From Eulemur rufifrons (taxonomy: Eukaryota; Chordata; Mammalia; Primates; Lemuridae): DNA of 64,000 nt. Of this stretch, positions 24,605 through 40,319 are shown piece after piece (positions within the stretch are counted from its first letter, which is position 1; each line of letters starts with the position of its first letter). Where the stretch lies: positions 35,240,738 through 35,304,737 of the forward strand of contig NC_090996.1 of the NCBI RefSeq assembly GCF_041146395.1, read 5' to 3'. A model generated the notes under the pieces. That model worked only from the letters and a program-made list of their open reading frames with translations, searched no databases and was not told the origin of the DNA. The position numbers were made by a program, and so were the translations under genes.

Positions 24605-27600
24605 TCACTGTGCTGAGGGGCTGCCAGGCCAGGGTGCAGGGGTGGGCAGGCAGGGTGGAGACCGACAGGCCCTGATGCCCACAGCGGCTGGTCGAGGTTG
24701 TGGCCAGAGACCTGGGACGGGCAGCCCACGCAGCCACCCAGAGCCGGGATAGGAAAGGACACCTTTATGTGATTCAGAGGGCTGGGGGGCTGCAGGGAGA
24801 GTGGGCAGCTTCATGTTGTGCCACAGGAAGTCCAGGAAGGTGGCTGCCTGCAGTGTCCTGCTGAGCCGCTGAAAGTGCCGCTCTGGGGGAGGACAGAGGG
24901 AGGTCAGGGGGGTCCACACACCCACCAGGCAGCTCCCCCCTCAGGCCACGCCCACGCACCAGTGTAGGGCAGCAGGGCCTCAAGTGCTGCCCGCACACCC
25001 TCGTAGGCCAGCAGCTCCTCCGGGGCCTCGTGCCGAAGGAGCACGCTCAGCACAGCCTGGGCTTCGTGGCAGTGCCGTGAGTTGGTGTTCCATGTGACAC
25101 AGAAGCGCAGCAGGGCCTCTGTAGGCAAGAGAGTTGGTCACCCTGCCTGCGGGGCCATTCCACCCTGACTGGCCCCTGCACACTGGGCCACCCACCCCCT
25201 GCCCGGCCCCTGCCCGCCAGCCCCGGACCTTTCTGGTCTCGCCGCAGGCGGAGCACAGTGGCTTCCAGCTTCTCGCAGGCCTCAGGGTCCCTCCGGATGG
25301 CTGTGGGAGGAGGGAAGACTGAGCCCCAGAAAAGGGGCTCATGGTCCCAAGCCCACCCTCCCTGCCCCTGGGGCGGGGGGCACTGACCCTGGATGACGGT
25401 CAGCACGGTATGGGGCCGGTCCAGGGAGATGGCCAGGCCCAGAGCGCGCAGGTACCGCTTCTCCTGGAGCAGGTTGTCCAGTTCTTGCTGCCTGGTGGGG
25501 CGGGGGAAGGAGGCCGTTGAGGACTCTGGCTGGGGGGCTGAAGGCAGCACCCCCGGCTCAGCAGGCCTGGGCCTGCGCACCCACTGGTGGTGAGCACGGC
25601 CCCCAGCCTGTTTCCCTACGGCACAAGCAGGGGTGACGCTGCACATCCCCTGACCACAGACTTACTTGACCACCTGTTCCTCCTGCCTGGCCTGCTCCTC
25701 CGCCTGCTCTGCCTCAGTCACGTCCTGCGATCAGACTAGTGTCAGAGGGGACCCTCACACTGCCCCACCCCTGCCCCACCCCTTGGGGCCCACAACCTTC
25801 CAGAGGATGACACGGGAGTCACTGGCGCCGGTGAGGGCACGGTCATCCAGCCGGCTGCAGTGCAGACCCCACACCTTGTCCTCGTGGGCGTCCAGCGTCC
25901 GCACACACTCGTTGTTCTTGATGGTCCAGAGCTTCACAAGCCCATCAGAGCCACTGGGTGTGGGGTTGGAGAGGCTCAGTGCTGGGGCCGGTCCCCTACC
26001 TTGCCCTCGCACCTGCCTTGCCCCACCTCTCACCTAGACAGCAGCTGCGTGCCTCGGCTCACAAAGGCCACCTTCAGCACGGAAGCGTCGTGACCCTCAA
26101 ATGTCTGCAAGGTGGGGAAGGGGAGGGCATGAGATGTCACCAGGGTGGGAGGGCTAGGCCTGGGGGACGTTGCTGACCTTGAGACAGCTGAAGTCCTGTA
26201 GTGCCCAAAGCTTGATGGTGCCATCAGCCGACGCTGTGGCCAGCACTTGGTCCATGGGTGAAAACTGGACACACCAGAGGCCGCGGCGGTGGCCTGAGAA
26301 GACGCCCAGCAGCTGGCACTGCGGCAGGGCCCACAGCTTGGCCGTGCGGTCCTGTGAGCCTGTTGCCAGCAGCTTGTCATTGGGGGCAACAGCCACACTG
26401 TTGATGTCCTGGCGACGGGAGCAGGCAGCAGCTCAGACCCCCACCCAGCAAAGGCTCAGCCACCGCCCCAACCCCATGGCCACGTGTGGTCACCTTGTCA
26501 TGGCAGCGCTGGGTGGTCTGGGCCTGCAGGAGGAGGGGGCCACTGTCTGGAGCTGTGCTCTTAGACACCAGGGCTTCAGGAAGGGGCCACAGCTTCACGG
26601 TGCAGTCCTGGCTGCCAGTCACCAGGAAGGACTCCTTCAGCCTGTGGCCCGACGGGGGGAAGAGGAGGCGCTGCCGAGCCCTGCCCAGCCCTGATCACCA
26701 GCGCACCACAGGTCTGGCCTGCCGGACCCCAGTCCAGACCAGAGGGACTATCCCAGGATGCAGACTGGCTGTGCCACCCCCAAACACCCCAGGGGCCAAA
26801 TCCCTTTCTGCACTATCCACCCTCGGTGACCCCATACCCAGTGACTTGGCCCCAGCCCTAAACTGCCTTGTTTAGTGTCTCTCCACCCCAGCACCCTCTG
26901 CCTCACCAAAGCCACTTTCCAGGAATCCCCCCACATCCATGGTGCCCGGGGGCTCCACCACCCTGTTCGCTGTTCTACATCCCTGCTCAAAGAGCACACC
27001 AAAGCCACCACCACAGCCACTGCCTCCTCTGCTGCTCCCCTGAGCTGCAGCACCCACTGGCAGGCCTGGGCCTCTGCCACCTCTGCCACTTCCGGGTCCA
27101 GCCCTAACCCGCTACCTAGAGCAGCAGATGGTCCCCACGCTGTGTGTGTGCCCGGAGCCCTGAGCCACACAGGCCACCTGGCCAGCCTTGTTCATCCTCC
27201 AGATACGGACGCTCTGATCCTGGGGAGAGAGGCTGGGCTGTGGTCCTATAGCCTTGGCCTCCCCTCCTGGGGCGCCCATACCTCTATACCTCTCAGGTGC
27301 CTCACCTTGGCACAGCTGGCAAAGAGCCACCCCTTCCGGAACACATCCAGGGCCAGGACAATGTCTGGGAAGAAGTGTCAGGCTGAGCGCTCGGAGACCA
27401 ATCATCACGAGGTTGGGGTGGGGGCAACAACCCCCTGGGCATGAGCTGGGCTCCACTCACCTGTGTGGCCGTGGAGGATCTGGCAAGACGACGTCTGTAG
27501 CTCAAACACTTTCAGACAGGGGCTGTTGGAGGCCACAACGACGTGGGAGTCCTCGGGCCCAAGGAACCGGACATCCAAGACCTCCTCACTGTAGCCCGCG

Positions 27601-30600
27601 AACTGTGGGGGCCGGAAGGTCAGCAGCCAGGACCTGGCTAAGTGGAGGGCTGGTGCCCCCACCCCCAGGCTGAGCAGGGGAGGTGCTCACCTGTTTCTGC
27701 AGCCGCAGCGAGCGTGCCTCGTAGAGCAGCAGATTGTGGTCGGCGGTGACGCTGAGGAGCAGGCTGGCAGCGTGGGCCAGGGCGCAGTGGGTCAGCTCCC
27801 GCCCGGGGCCCGGCAGCCGAGGCTGCGTGTACACACACTGCCCAGAAGCCGCCTCCCACACGCGCAGCATGCCTGTGTGGGGATGGGGCTGCTGAGACTC
27901 AGGTCCGTGGGCCTCGCCCGGCCCCTGCTGCCTGCCGTGCCCTACCCCCACACACCTTGGTCGCCAGCTGTCAGGAAGTGCAGGCCTGGAGACTTCACAC
28001 CCAGCTCAGGTGCCAGTTCCTCTGGCAACAACACAGCAGCCTCCACGCTCTGGGAACGAGCTGAGTCAAAGGCTGCAGCCATGTCCCCTCCCTGCCCAAC
28101 TCATTGGCCCTGGCCCCCAGATGCCCCCACCTCAAACACTGGCACAGTCCTTGTGGTCTGGCGGCTGCGAAGATCCCAAACAATGCAGATCTTGTCACGG
28201 CCGGAGCTGCAGGGAAACAGCCACCTTAGGTCCAGAGTCTCAGCCTTGGCCTCCCCTTCCTACCAGGGACTGCCACTGACCTGAGCATAGTGTGGCCGTC
28301 AGTACTGAAGGCCAGCGAAGTGACAGCGCTGTAGTGGGCAGTCAGCACAGCTAGGCACGACCTGTCCTGCAGTGACCACACGCGGATGGCAGCGTCCGCG
28401 GCTGAGGAGAACAGTAGCAGGCGGGCAGGGTCCGGGTGGAAGGCCACCAGACTGCGGGGACAGGTGTGACAGGATGGGTGAGCTGTGCGCCCTGAGCATG
28501 GTGCCTCTGCATGCCCACCTCCTGCTGCCCCCACTCACTGCACGACACCATGTGAGCCCCGAAAGTGGTGTGTCCCGTAGTGCTGCACTATGTCCCAGAT
28601 GCGCACGGCCCCATCACAGCCACCTGCAGGAAAGCGTTTGAGGTGGGGGGCTGGCGTGCCCAAAGCCCCTGGCCCCGTGCCCTCCAGCCCGTCTGCCCCA
28701 CTGGGGGCCTACCTGTGGCTAGCAGTGTGGAGGTGGGGTCAAAGGCCATGGTGGCCACGGGGGCTGTGTGTATCGCTTTCCACAAGCGGGTAACACTGCC
28801 CTCTCGCCAGGCCCACTGAGCCAGCAGCAATGCCCGGCTGGCTGTCACCAGCACCTGGGGGAGGGTGCAGTTCAGCTGATAGGTAGAGACATCCTCATCC
28901 ACTCAAAGCGTAGGAAGGAGGCACCAGAACTTGTCTCCCATCCCTGCCCCACATACCTCATCATCGGGGCTGAGATCAAAGGCCGTGATGTCCTCCTGGT
29001 CCTCCTAGAGAAAAGAGTGGGTGCCCAGAGCACCGTGTGCACAGGCTGCTCTCCCCACTGGTCCCCTCATACACACCCACTCTGCCCTCACCTGCTCCAG
29101 GCTCCGCAGCACAGCCCCCGAGGCCACCTCCAGGACATTGACTCTGGTACCACAGACGCAGAAGAGGTGCTGGCCGGTCCGGTCCAGCTGGGCACAGAGG
29201 GATCTCAGCCAAGGTAACAGTTGGCACCCCCATAGCTTCCGGCTGCCCCACCACCCTGCCCGCCCCGGGGTGGTACCTGTGCTTTTCCACCCTTGTAGAA
29301 AGGCTCAATCTTACGCTCAACAGCATAGCTGGAAAGAGAATAGGGGAGTCAGTGACCACCCACCCCCTTGGTCCTCAGTGCCTGGCCCTGTGCTGGGTGC
29401 TTTTCCAGAGGTAAACCTGATAGGCCCCTGCCCTTGAGGAGTTCCTGGGCAGCAGCAGGGACCCGGGGAGAAAACTAGCAGAACTGTGGGTGGGTGTTGG
29501 TATCCCCAAGTGATGGAAAAGTTGTCACCCAGAACTGGCTGGTGACCCCCACAGTGCACCAAGCAGAGGCAGTCCACCAGCCCAGTCTTCCAAAATTCCT
29601 TAGTGAAGACCAGGCAGGACACTAGGGGGTGCCCTGAGGGCAGCCAAGCCTGGGTAACAGCCTAGAGCACCACCCTCCTCAGCGTCTTCATCCCTGACAT
29701 CCAGCACGCCCGCTCCCCGCCCTGGCTGCCCACCTACACTTTCTTGACCCTGCTGCCAGTTACATTCCTCACACTCCTCCCAGAAGGGATTTTGCTGGCC
29801 TGTCCTGTGTTTTCCTTTGCTCTCACATTGCAGCCCATTGCTCCAGGCCCAGCCTGGTGACAGGTTTTCTATTTTCTGCCTGTCTGCCTGTTCCCTGCAA
29901 GAGGCCTGGGCTTCTTTTCCCGGATTTCCATGCAATCCCAGAAGTCTGACTGCCAGGATGAAACCAGGCCCTCATCCCCCTGCACCCAGCTGACCCTCCA
30001 ACAGAAGTGCTGCAGGCACTGGGTCTTCCCTTTGCTAGTGCCTGTCACCACCTAAGACCCTCAACCACTGATGAAAATGATTTATCCCACGAAACTGCGC
30101 TCCCCAGGGTGGGGGCTGAGTCTGTTCCCTCCCAGGCACTAAGCACTTAGCTGTTCAGCAAAAGTCGGGGACTGAAGGGACACAGGATTCAGGGCCTCCC
30201 GGGCCACTGCGGACCCGCCCGGCCCATCTCCGCTCTTCCGGCTCCCCAAACAGGAAGCCAGCAGGTGAAAGTCGCCCAGGCTACCCGCCCTCCTTCGTCT
30301 CCCACCAGCGCCCAGAAGGAGCCCCGACTTATGCTCAGCCCTCCCCTTCCTCCTCCTCTGGGATTTCTCGTCCCCACTCTACCCCCACAAACCGGCTGCT
30401 TAACCACGCTTGCTGCGCCCTGCCGCCCTGCTCGCTGGGTGTCGGCTTCCACGACCCCGCGGGCCAGGCCGCACACAGCCCACTCCACGGCCCGCGCTGC
30501 CTGCTCCACGCGCGCCTCTGCTAGTCCGGCTGCTAACCCGGCTTAACTCGCCGGGCAGCGCCCGGGCTCACTTGGCCTTGAAGCGGCTCGCTCCGGCTGC

Positions 30601-30612
30601 GGTCTCTGCCAT
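24605..30612 (-). CDS. TBL3: TBL3 (UTP13 homologue), 22 exons, 856 aa with an extended C-terminus
   Basis: TBL3 is the human Utp13, a tandem WD40 protein of the UTP-B part of the small-subunit processome, needed for 18S rRNA maturation in the nucleolus. Exons on the minus strand: 30612-30572, 29328-29277, 29187-29092, 29004-28957, 28854-28713, 28623-28539, 28451-28281, 28206-28131, 28049-27956, 27872-27691, 27602-27461, 27364-27306, 27219-27116, 26641-26494, 26408-26178, 26104-26034, 25953-25797, 25724-25666, 25491-25388, 25300-25229, 25118-24960, 24882-24605. They sum to 2571 nt in one frame. Start MAETAAGASRFKA; many WD units (e.g. ATGSQDRTAKLWAL, ATASADGTIKLWAL, SGSDGLVKLWTIK); acidic/Gln linker EAEQAEEQARQEEQ; then the helical Utp13 C-domain ending FLDFLWHNMKLP. 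After HKG the human stop is absent and about 49 further residues are open. Confidence 0.93.
24764..24769 (-). terminator. TBL3: Possible TBL3 poly(A) hexamer CATAAA inside the coding frame
   Basis: On the minus strand CATAAA reads as the codons CAT-AAA (His-Lys) near the TBL3 C-terminus. No AATAAA or ATTAAA exists on this strand between here and 24400. If it is used, cleavage would fall 10-30 nt later, before the extended stop codon at 24607. Confidence 0.4.
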
Positions 30613-30790
30613 GTCGCCGCCGCCGTCGCCGCTCCCGCGGAAATCGGCTTGAACCACCACCGCCGCCACCGCGTGAGGGAGACCTTCCCGGAACTGCGCA
30701 CTGCGGCGCGCCACGATGGCGTCACCGCGCGCCATTACTGTGACGTCATCAACGCGGGCGCTCGGCGCCATCTTTGCTGTGGGCAGTGGC
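30613..30790 (-). promoter_or_regulatory. TBL3: TBL3 promoter with perfect CRE
   Basis: This is a CpG-rich region just upstream of the TBL3 ATG. The palindromic cAMP response element TGACGTCA lies at 30741-30748, and two YY1-like ATGGCG/CGCCATCTTTG words lie nearby (about 30714-30720 and 30766-30775). No TATA box is seen; start sites are probably in 30640-30720. Confidence 0.65.
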
Positions 30791-32185
30791 TGCCGCGTCG
30801 GGAAGCGGAAGCTGGCAGAGGCGTTTCTGGTCTGGAAGGCGCGTGGGCATGTGGGCGTATACTGGTGAAGGGGTGGGGTAACCCGCGCCCGGTCTGGTCT
30901 CAATGGCAATTTAAAAAGGCTTTCGTAGAAAGCGTTTACTCGTGCCCTCAGCATTCTGGGATTTGGGGGCAGCCGTGGTCAGCTGTTGTCATTGAGTAGA
31001 GCGAGCCCTAAAGTAGGCCGTGTGTCGGGGCTCCCGCTCTGGCATGATAAAGAATGCAAGTAAATCAATAAATTGGGTAATTTCAGAGTCATTCACATAT
31101 TCATTGAGCACCTTTTGTGTGCAAAGCAGTGTTCCGGGCACCTGGGGGACACCAGAGAGGAAAACGAAAATCCCCGCCCTGGAGTAGCTCTTATTCTCAA
31201 AGGCTGAGGGTGGGGGTGGGGCAGGGGCAGGAGCAGAACAGGGAACGCCCTCAGTAGTTAAGTGGTGTGTGCCATGGAAAGACAGATTAGCAAGGGCTGG
31301 AGCGGAGCGCAGGAGGTGCAGTTCATCCAGGCTGAAGTGCAGTGGCAGGATGATAGTTTACCTCGCCCTCAAACTCCTGGGCTCAAGCAATCCTCCTGCC
31401 TCTCAGCCTCCACCACGCCGGGCTAGCCTTTTTATTTTTGTAGAGCAAGGTCTCCCTATGTTACTCAGGCTGGTCTTGAACTCTTGGCCTCAAGCAATCC
31501 TCTGGCCTCAGCCTCCCAAAGTGCTAGGATTAGTGCTAGGATTACAGCCAGGAGGTGCAATTTTTTTTTTTTCTTTGCCAAGGGAAAAAGAAACTTGGAA
31601 AGGATGTGCAATTTTAAATGGAGTGTGAAGGAGGCTTTATTGAGAAGGTGACACCTGCGCAAACACTTAAGTTGGAGGAAGCAGCCCAGGCTGAGGAACT
31701 GCCAGCACATAGGGGTGCCGCGGGGTTGGGGGGGGGGATTGGGGTGCCTGGCATTTAGAAGACACAACAAAGTGTATGTGGCTGCAGGGAGTGTGGAGAG
31801 AATGTAAGGGCAGAAGGGCAGAGAGAATGTGGAGCCTTGAGCCATCGTGAGAAGTGGCTTTTACTCTGAGTTAAAGGTTTTGAGCTGTTTGTGCTGCTGG
31901 CTATGAAGCTAGTAAAACAAACTGGTAGAAAGTAACCACGAAGGAGACTGGGAGAGGACAATCAGGGAAGATCTCTGCGAGGAAAGAGACATTTGAGTGG
32001 AAAGAAGAAAGTAGGCAAATGCAGGCGAGGGGAAGAGCTTTCCAGACAGGCGTAATAGCCAGTACAAAGACCCAGTGGGGGTCCAAGGGAGAAAGACCAA
32101 AGCGTCTCCTTGGAGTAGTGCCTGGAGAGGTCGACCGGGCAACAAATGTGACAGGGTGTCAGGCCAGCAGGCAGGGCGCAAGGCG
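30791..32185. other. Spacer between TBL3 and RNF151
   Basis: About 31090-31200 is a MIR/L2-type relic in minus orientation ('ATTCATTGAGCACCTTTTG…'). An old inverted Alu sits at 31325-31550. The rest is unassigned; an AT-richer stretch at 31860-32000 gives no convincing frame. Confidence 0.55.
31325..31550 (-). repeat. Old Alu fragment
   Basis: The plus strand shows 'CTGAAGTGCAGTGGCAGG…CTCAAGCAATCCTCCTGCC…TAGAGCAAGGTCTCCCTATG…CCTCCCAAAGTGCTAGGATTA'. The word CAGGAGGTGCA occurs on both sides (about 31309 and 31549), a likely target-site duplication. A short 'AGTGCTAGGATT' doubling is present at the end. Confidence 0.85.
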
Positions 32186-32205
32186 AGCCAGGCCTGGGCT
32201 CCGCG

Positions 32206-32211
32206 TTTATT
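32206..32211 (-). terminator. RNF151: RNF151 AATAAA overlapping the stop codon
   Basis: On the minus strand the end of the gene reads GAA-TAA-ACG: the stop TAA (32209-32207) lies within AATAAA (32211-32206). If this signal is used the 3' UTR is only about 10-30 nt. Confidence 0.8.
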
Positions 32212-34247
32212 CACCTCTATTTACACCTTGCCCCGGGGTCCCCCACAGCTCAGCCCTGGCACTGCCTTCTGGGATGCCCCCAGCCTCCTGCGGGGTGCTG
32301 GCGAGCAGGGCTTCATCCTCCTCTAGGAAGTTGCCAAGCTGGGCCAGCTGCCGGCGTATAAGGCTGGTGGCTCGGTGCACCCGGCGCACACGCCGCAGCA
32401 GGCACAGGACCAGGGTCCGGCTGCGCTCCTGGCGCTCACTCCAGGCCTCATGCAGCTCGCGATAGCAGTTGTGGCCAGCAAGCTCAGCCGGACCCAGGGT
32501 GGCCCCGCAGCCCAGGGGACAGCACTGACGGGCATCTTGCTGGCAATGCTGCTGGTGCTCGGCCAGGGCTCCACGTGGCACCTGTGCAGTGCAGCCCTCG
32601 TTGGGGCAGGCCATCAGCTCGAACGGGCACGAATCCTGGTGCCCCTTGCGATGCGCCAGGGGGCATGTCACCAAGCAGCCTGCTTCAGCGTTCTTGCACT
32701 GCAGATGGAGAGCACTGTGTGAGCCAAAGCTCGGCATTGCCAGCTGTTCCCCCATGGAACCCCCACCCCTGGCTTTCTGCTCACCAGCAGCCAATGAACT
32801 GACGGCCTCCCAGGCTTTTCTGACTCTAGTGAGGGGATGGGGAGAGGACAGCTGGGCGAATGCTTGTAAGTGGGAAGAATCTAGAGGTCCCAGGGGTGGG
32901 GGCCTGAGTCTTGGAGAATTGGGAGGTACATGGCTGGATTGGCTTGGTGAGTGATATGATATATATGCCAGGCTTTTTTTTTTTTTTTAAAACCTCGGTT
33001 TCCTCATCTGTAAAGTCAGGGGGCTGAAGGGTAATGGCCAGCACACCAAGCAGTCATGCTCCTTGATAATCTCCATTTTACAGCTGAGCCCCAGAGGCTC
33101 AGAAAGGTTAGCTAACTTGCCCAAAGTCACACAGCAAGTAAGTGGTAGAGCCAGGATTCAAACTCAGCCACATCTGTTGACCCCAAAGCTGCACTTGGTT
33201 CTCTTTGAAGGTGGGATTCTCCTTGTCCCCTCTCCTGGCTCTGCTCCACACAAGGGTGATGTGAGTGGATGCTTTGAGCTACCTTAACTTGCAGACGGCC
33301 AATGGTTTTCCGGAGTTTATTCACATGGACCATCTTTTTCCTTTTCACCTCTTTCCTGCAGCATGGACAGGTCTTTTGTCTGGAAGGAAGTATGACAGGG
33401 GCGAGTGCTGGGAGTGGAAAGGGCAAGTGGAGGAGATATGTCTCCCCTGGTCAAGCCTTCACTGGGTGACCCAAGCAGTCCCTTCTCCAGTTGGAGGAGG
33501 CGTGAGGGTGCATACAGGGAGCTCTCAGCTCCTAGGCTGGGGCCAGGGTCTGCAGACACCATGGGGTGGGGTGAGGGGACCCACACATTTTAGTGTCCCA
33601 GGGGATTTGGCGGCTGAGTGTTATGGCCATTGTGACCCAGTGCTTGGCAGACTTTCCCCTCTGTTCTGGGCCACAAGAATGGCTCCTAGCCTTGCTCCTG
33701 CCCTCCCAGCCCCTTGGGTACCCAGTGGCACCTGGCTAGCCACCGGAGGATGCACTTTTTGCAGAAGATGTGGCCGCATGGCAACCTCACTGGCCTCTTG
33801 AGAACCCCATGGCAGACAGAGCACAGGAAGTTGCAGTCGGGAGGGCTGGCGAAGAGGTTGAGATCATACCCGCCACTCTGCAAAGGCCAGGCCAATATCA
33901 GGGCCTGGCTGGGACGTCTCCCACTCCACATAACCAGCAAGAGACCCCAGCAAGCTTTGGGTGGGGAGGTGGGCCACAAAAGAACCCCAAGTGGAGGGCC
34001 CAGATCAGCACCCACTTTGAGGGGGCAGCTGTGGGGTTCAAGACCCCCCCCAAAGACTACCAGTCCCTGGCTGGAGAAGCTGGCCTTAGCGGGCAGTTAG
34101 ACCGTGTCAGAGTCGTCTGAAAACTGCTGTATGGGGGCCCACTGACCACCCTTTCGCAGAGGGAGACATGGGGTCCATCCCTGGGCAGACCTCTGGAGTT
34201 GGGCACAAATCTCAGGGATGGAGACCAGAAGGCCCCAGGCTTACCAT
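32207..34247 (-). CDS. RNF151: RING finger protein 151, four exons, 245 aa
   Basis: RNF151 is a testis-biased RING/TRAF-type zinc-finger protein linked to acrosome formation through dysbindin. Exon 1 ends exactly with the start codon (ATG 34247-34245, donor GTAAGC); the next exons are 33877-33732, 33379-33283 and 32698-32207. The total of 738 nt gives 245 aa, as in human. RING C3HC4: Cys20, Cys23, Cys35, His37, Cys40, Cys43, Cys54, Cys57 (start [10 protein letters not shown], then [19 protein letters not shown]). The TRAF-type zinc-finger part follows ([33 protein letters not shown]). The C-terminus is basic then acidic and ends QGVNRGE. The stop codon TAA is part of an AATAAA. Confidence 0.95.
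32980..33190. repeat. Two MIR-type pieces in RNF151 intron 3
   Basis: About 32985-33050 reads MIR in plus sense ('CTCGGTTTCCTCATCTGTAAAG'), after a T-run. About 33065-33190 reads MIR in minus sense ('CATTTTACAGCTGAGCCCC…GGTAGAGCCAGGATTCAAACTC'). The two halves face each other. Confidence 0.75.
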
Positions 34248-35195
34248 GATCTGTGTCTGGATGGCAGCTCCACTGATCCCCAGGGCTTGGGAGCCTGCAT
34301 TTCACAGTGAGACTGGGCCGACATCACAGTGGCATTGTCCAGCTCAGGCCAATCACAGCACTGGTCCAAGGTCTGCTGAGACCCTGCACCACCTAGCCCT
34401 TGCTTCCTCTCCTAATGAGCACATAAGCGGTGGGTAGCCCTGACAGGTCTATGGAACCCCCTGCCATGGGGGTGGCTGACTACTGATCCCCAGGCAGCAT
34501 CAGGCCAGGAACCAAGCTTCTGGGAGCTGCTTCCCCAACGCCCAGGCCTTCAGCAGAATCACAGGGAGTGCTGCCAGGTGGCCAGACCTCCAACAACTAG
34601 GAAGCTTTAGCCGTTGACCCATTGGGTCTCTTCATTTAGGGCCCAAGATTCAGGGTGCTGGCTCCGGGTCACGGAGGACTAAACCCCTGTGCAAGCTGCA
34701 GCCCCACAGCTGCAGGGGCAGGGCCCAGCCTCCCAGATCTCGAGCTTGAACATCTGGCCAGACCTGTGGGGAACGGGAATCAACTCCAGCCTGCGGAAAC
34801 GCATTCCCACAGGTTTAGCGCTGTTGGAATGCAGCGTTGACCTAATCCTAAAGAACCTAACCCTGAGAGCACTAGGGAGCCACTGAAGGCCTGAACCATG
34901 AACTACCACATGGCCATGCTTGCGGGCCCCACTTGGCTCACCTTAGCTCAGGGTACTTTACCTGCTAGTATGGAGGTTATGTCTGGGGCATGGCTAGAGG
35001 CCAGTATTCTCAACCTGGCTCTGCCACTTAAGGGTGTAGGGCACTAGACGTCAGCTGCCAACCTCCCACGTTCTACCGTGTGTGGTGTCCAGAGTTGGGC
35101 TGGCCTGGGAAAAGAAGGCATCCCACTAAGCTTTTCCCTGCCACAGCTTGAACAAATGCATCGTCCAGGCCGACAGCCGGGACCCCAAGAACATC
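34248..35195. other. Spacer between RNF151 and SNHG9
   Basis: This includes the RNF151 5' UTR and presumed promoter on the minus strand. No repeat or other gene was recognised. Confidence 0.45.
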
Positions 35196-35580
35196 CACAC
35201 GCAGAGAATTAGACACAGCTTTACTCGAAACACCGGGGACAACCAAATCCCCCTCCCCCCATGGTCCTGGTAGCGTGGGGCGGCCTCAGGCTCGGGGCGA
35301 CCAGTGTCCTGTAAAGAGAAGGCAGGGTTAGGGGTCGCAGGCCAGAAGCCGGATCACGCGGGCGGTCGTACCGGGCTCGGGCCCGCGGCGCCTGTCGGGA
35401 CCTGGATTTTCCCGCCGCACTCGTGGCAGCGGGTGCTGACCCGAGGCCCTGTTGGCTCTGGGCGCCGCATCTCACCCCCGGTAGCCGGGGGTGATTTTCA
35501 GCGAACGCCGGCCTTCCCCGCCCACCACCAGCACGCGGCGAGGGACCGATCCGGCCAGACCGACCTCGAATCGCGCGAGA
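35195..35580 (-). ncRNA. SNHG9: SNHG9 lncRNA (snoRNA host gene 9), two exons
   Basis: Position and sequence match human SNHG9, a short non-coding 5'TOP-type transcript divergent from RPS2. A minus-strand TATA-like ATAAAT lies at 35611-35604, so the start is near 35580 at a CCTCTC pyrimidine tract. Exon 1 runs to 35477 (donor GTGAGA at 35476-35471). The 168-nt intron 35476-35309 ends TTCTCTTTACAG. Exon 2 (35308 to about 35195) has the poly(A)-type hexamer AGTAAA at 35226-35221. The human gene carries SNORA78; I could not place its H and ACA boxes with confidence here. Confidence 0.8.
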
Positions 35581-35797
35581 GGACCGCCGCCTGGCGGCGC
35601 GGACATTTATAGCCACCATTCCGGTCACGCAGATTCCCGGGCCGTGGCTCGGGCAGGACGCGCAGGCGCACGCAGAGCGCGGTGAGGGGCGGGGCAACGC
35701 AGAACCAATCAGGCTTCCTTGTGGGTCCTGGAGGAGGGCAGTCGAGATCTCGCGGCGCTGGGCGTGATATAAAAGCTCCCTCCCGGGCAAACACGCT
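35581..35797. promoter_or_regulatory. Divergent SNHG9/RPS2 promoter
   Basis: About 215 bp separate the two inferred starts. The RPS2 side has TATAAAA at 35768-35774 and a pyrimidine-rich start (CTTCTTTTCC, about 35798-35808) typical of 5'TOP mRNAs. The SNHG9 side has its own TATA-like box on the minus strand at 35604-35611. A CCAAT-type word (AACCAATC) lies at 35702-35709. Confidence 0.75.
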
Positions 35798-35958
35798 CTT
35801 CTTTTCCGAAAAAAACACGTGAGTTTGCGTGGGAATGGCGGCGGCGCGGGGCCTGGGCGGCGGCATCCGCGGACATCGGGCTGGAGTCGGGCTCTTGCTC
35901 TTGGGCGGAGCCCCCACCTGGGTCTCGCGGGCGGCCGCAGACTCTGGGGACTCACTAA

Positions 35959-37959
<2,001 letters not shown>

Positions 37960-38190
37960 CATTTTTATACAACAAAAATAAAGACTGAAATTTAAGCCTG
38001 TTAATGGTTGTCTCTTGCCTACGTGACATGAATTTAGTGGTGGCTTGAATCTGGAAGGGAGGTGGAATGTTAAGATAATGAATTCAAGGTTCACGAGAAC
38101 ACAGGCAGGTTGCATCATTTTATTTCAAGCATATAGTCATATGGTCCATATATAATCATGGTGGGGGCGGGGAGGGGTTGCACAGCTGCA

Positions 38191-40319
<2,129 letters not shown>

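Noticed and set aside
26154..26694. Plus-strand frames across TBL3
   Set aside because: Shadows of WD40 exons on the other strand, where the minus-strand exons have full splice and protein support.
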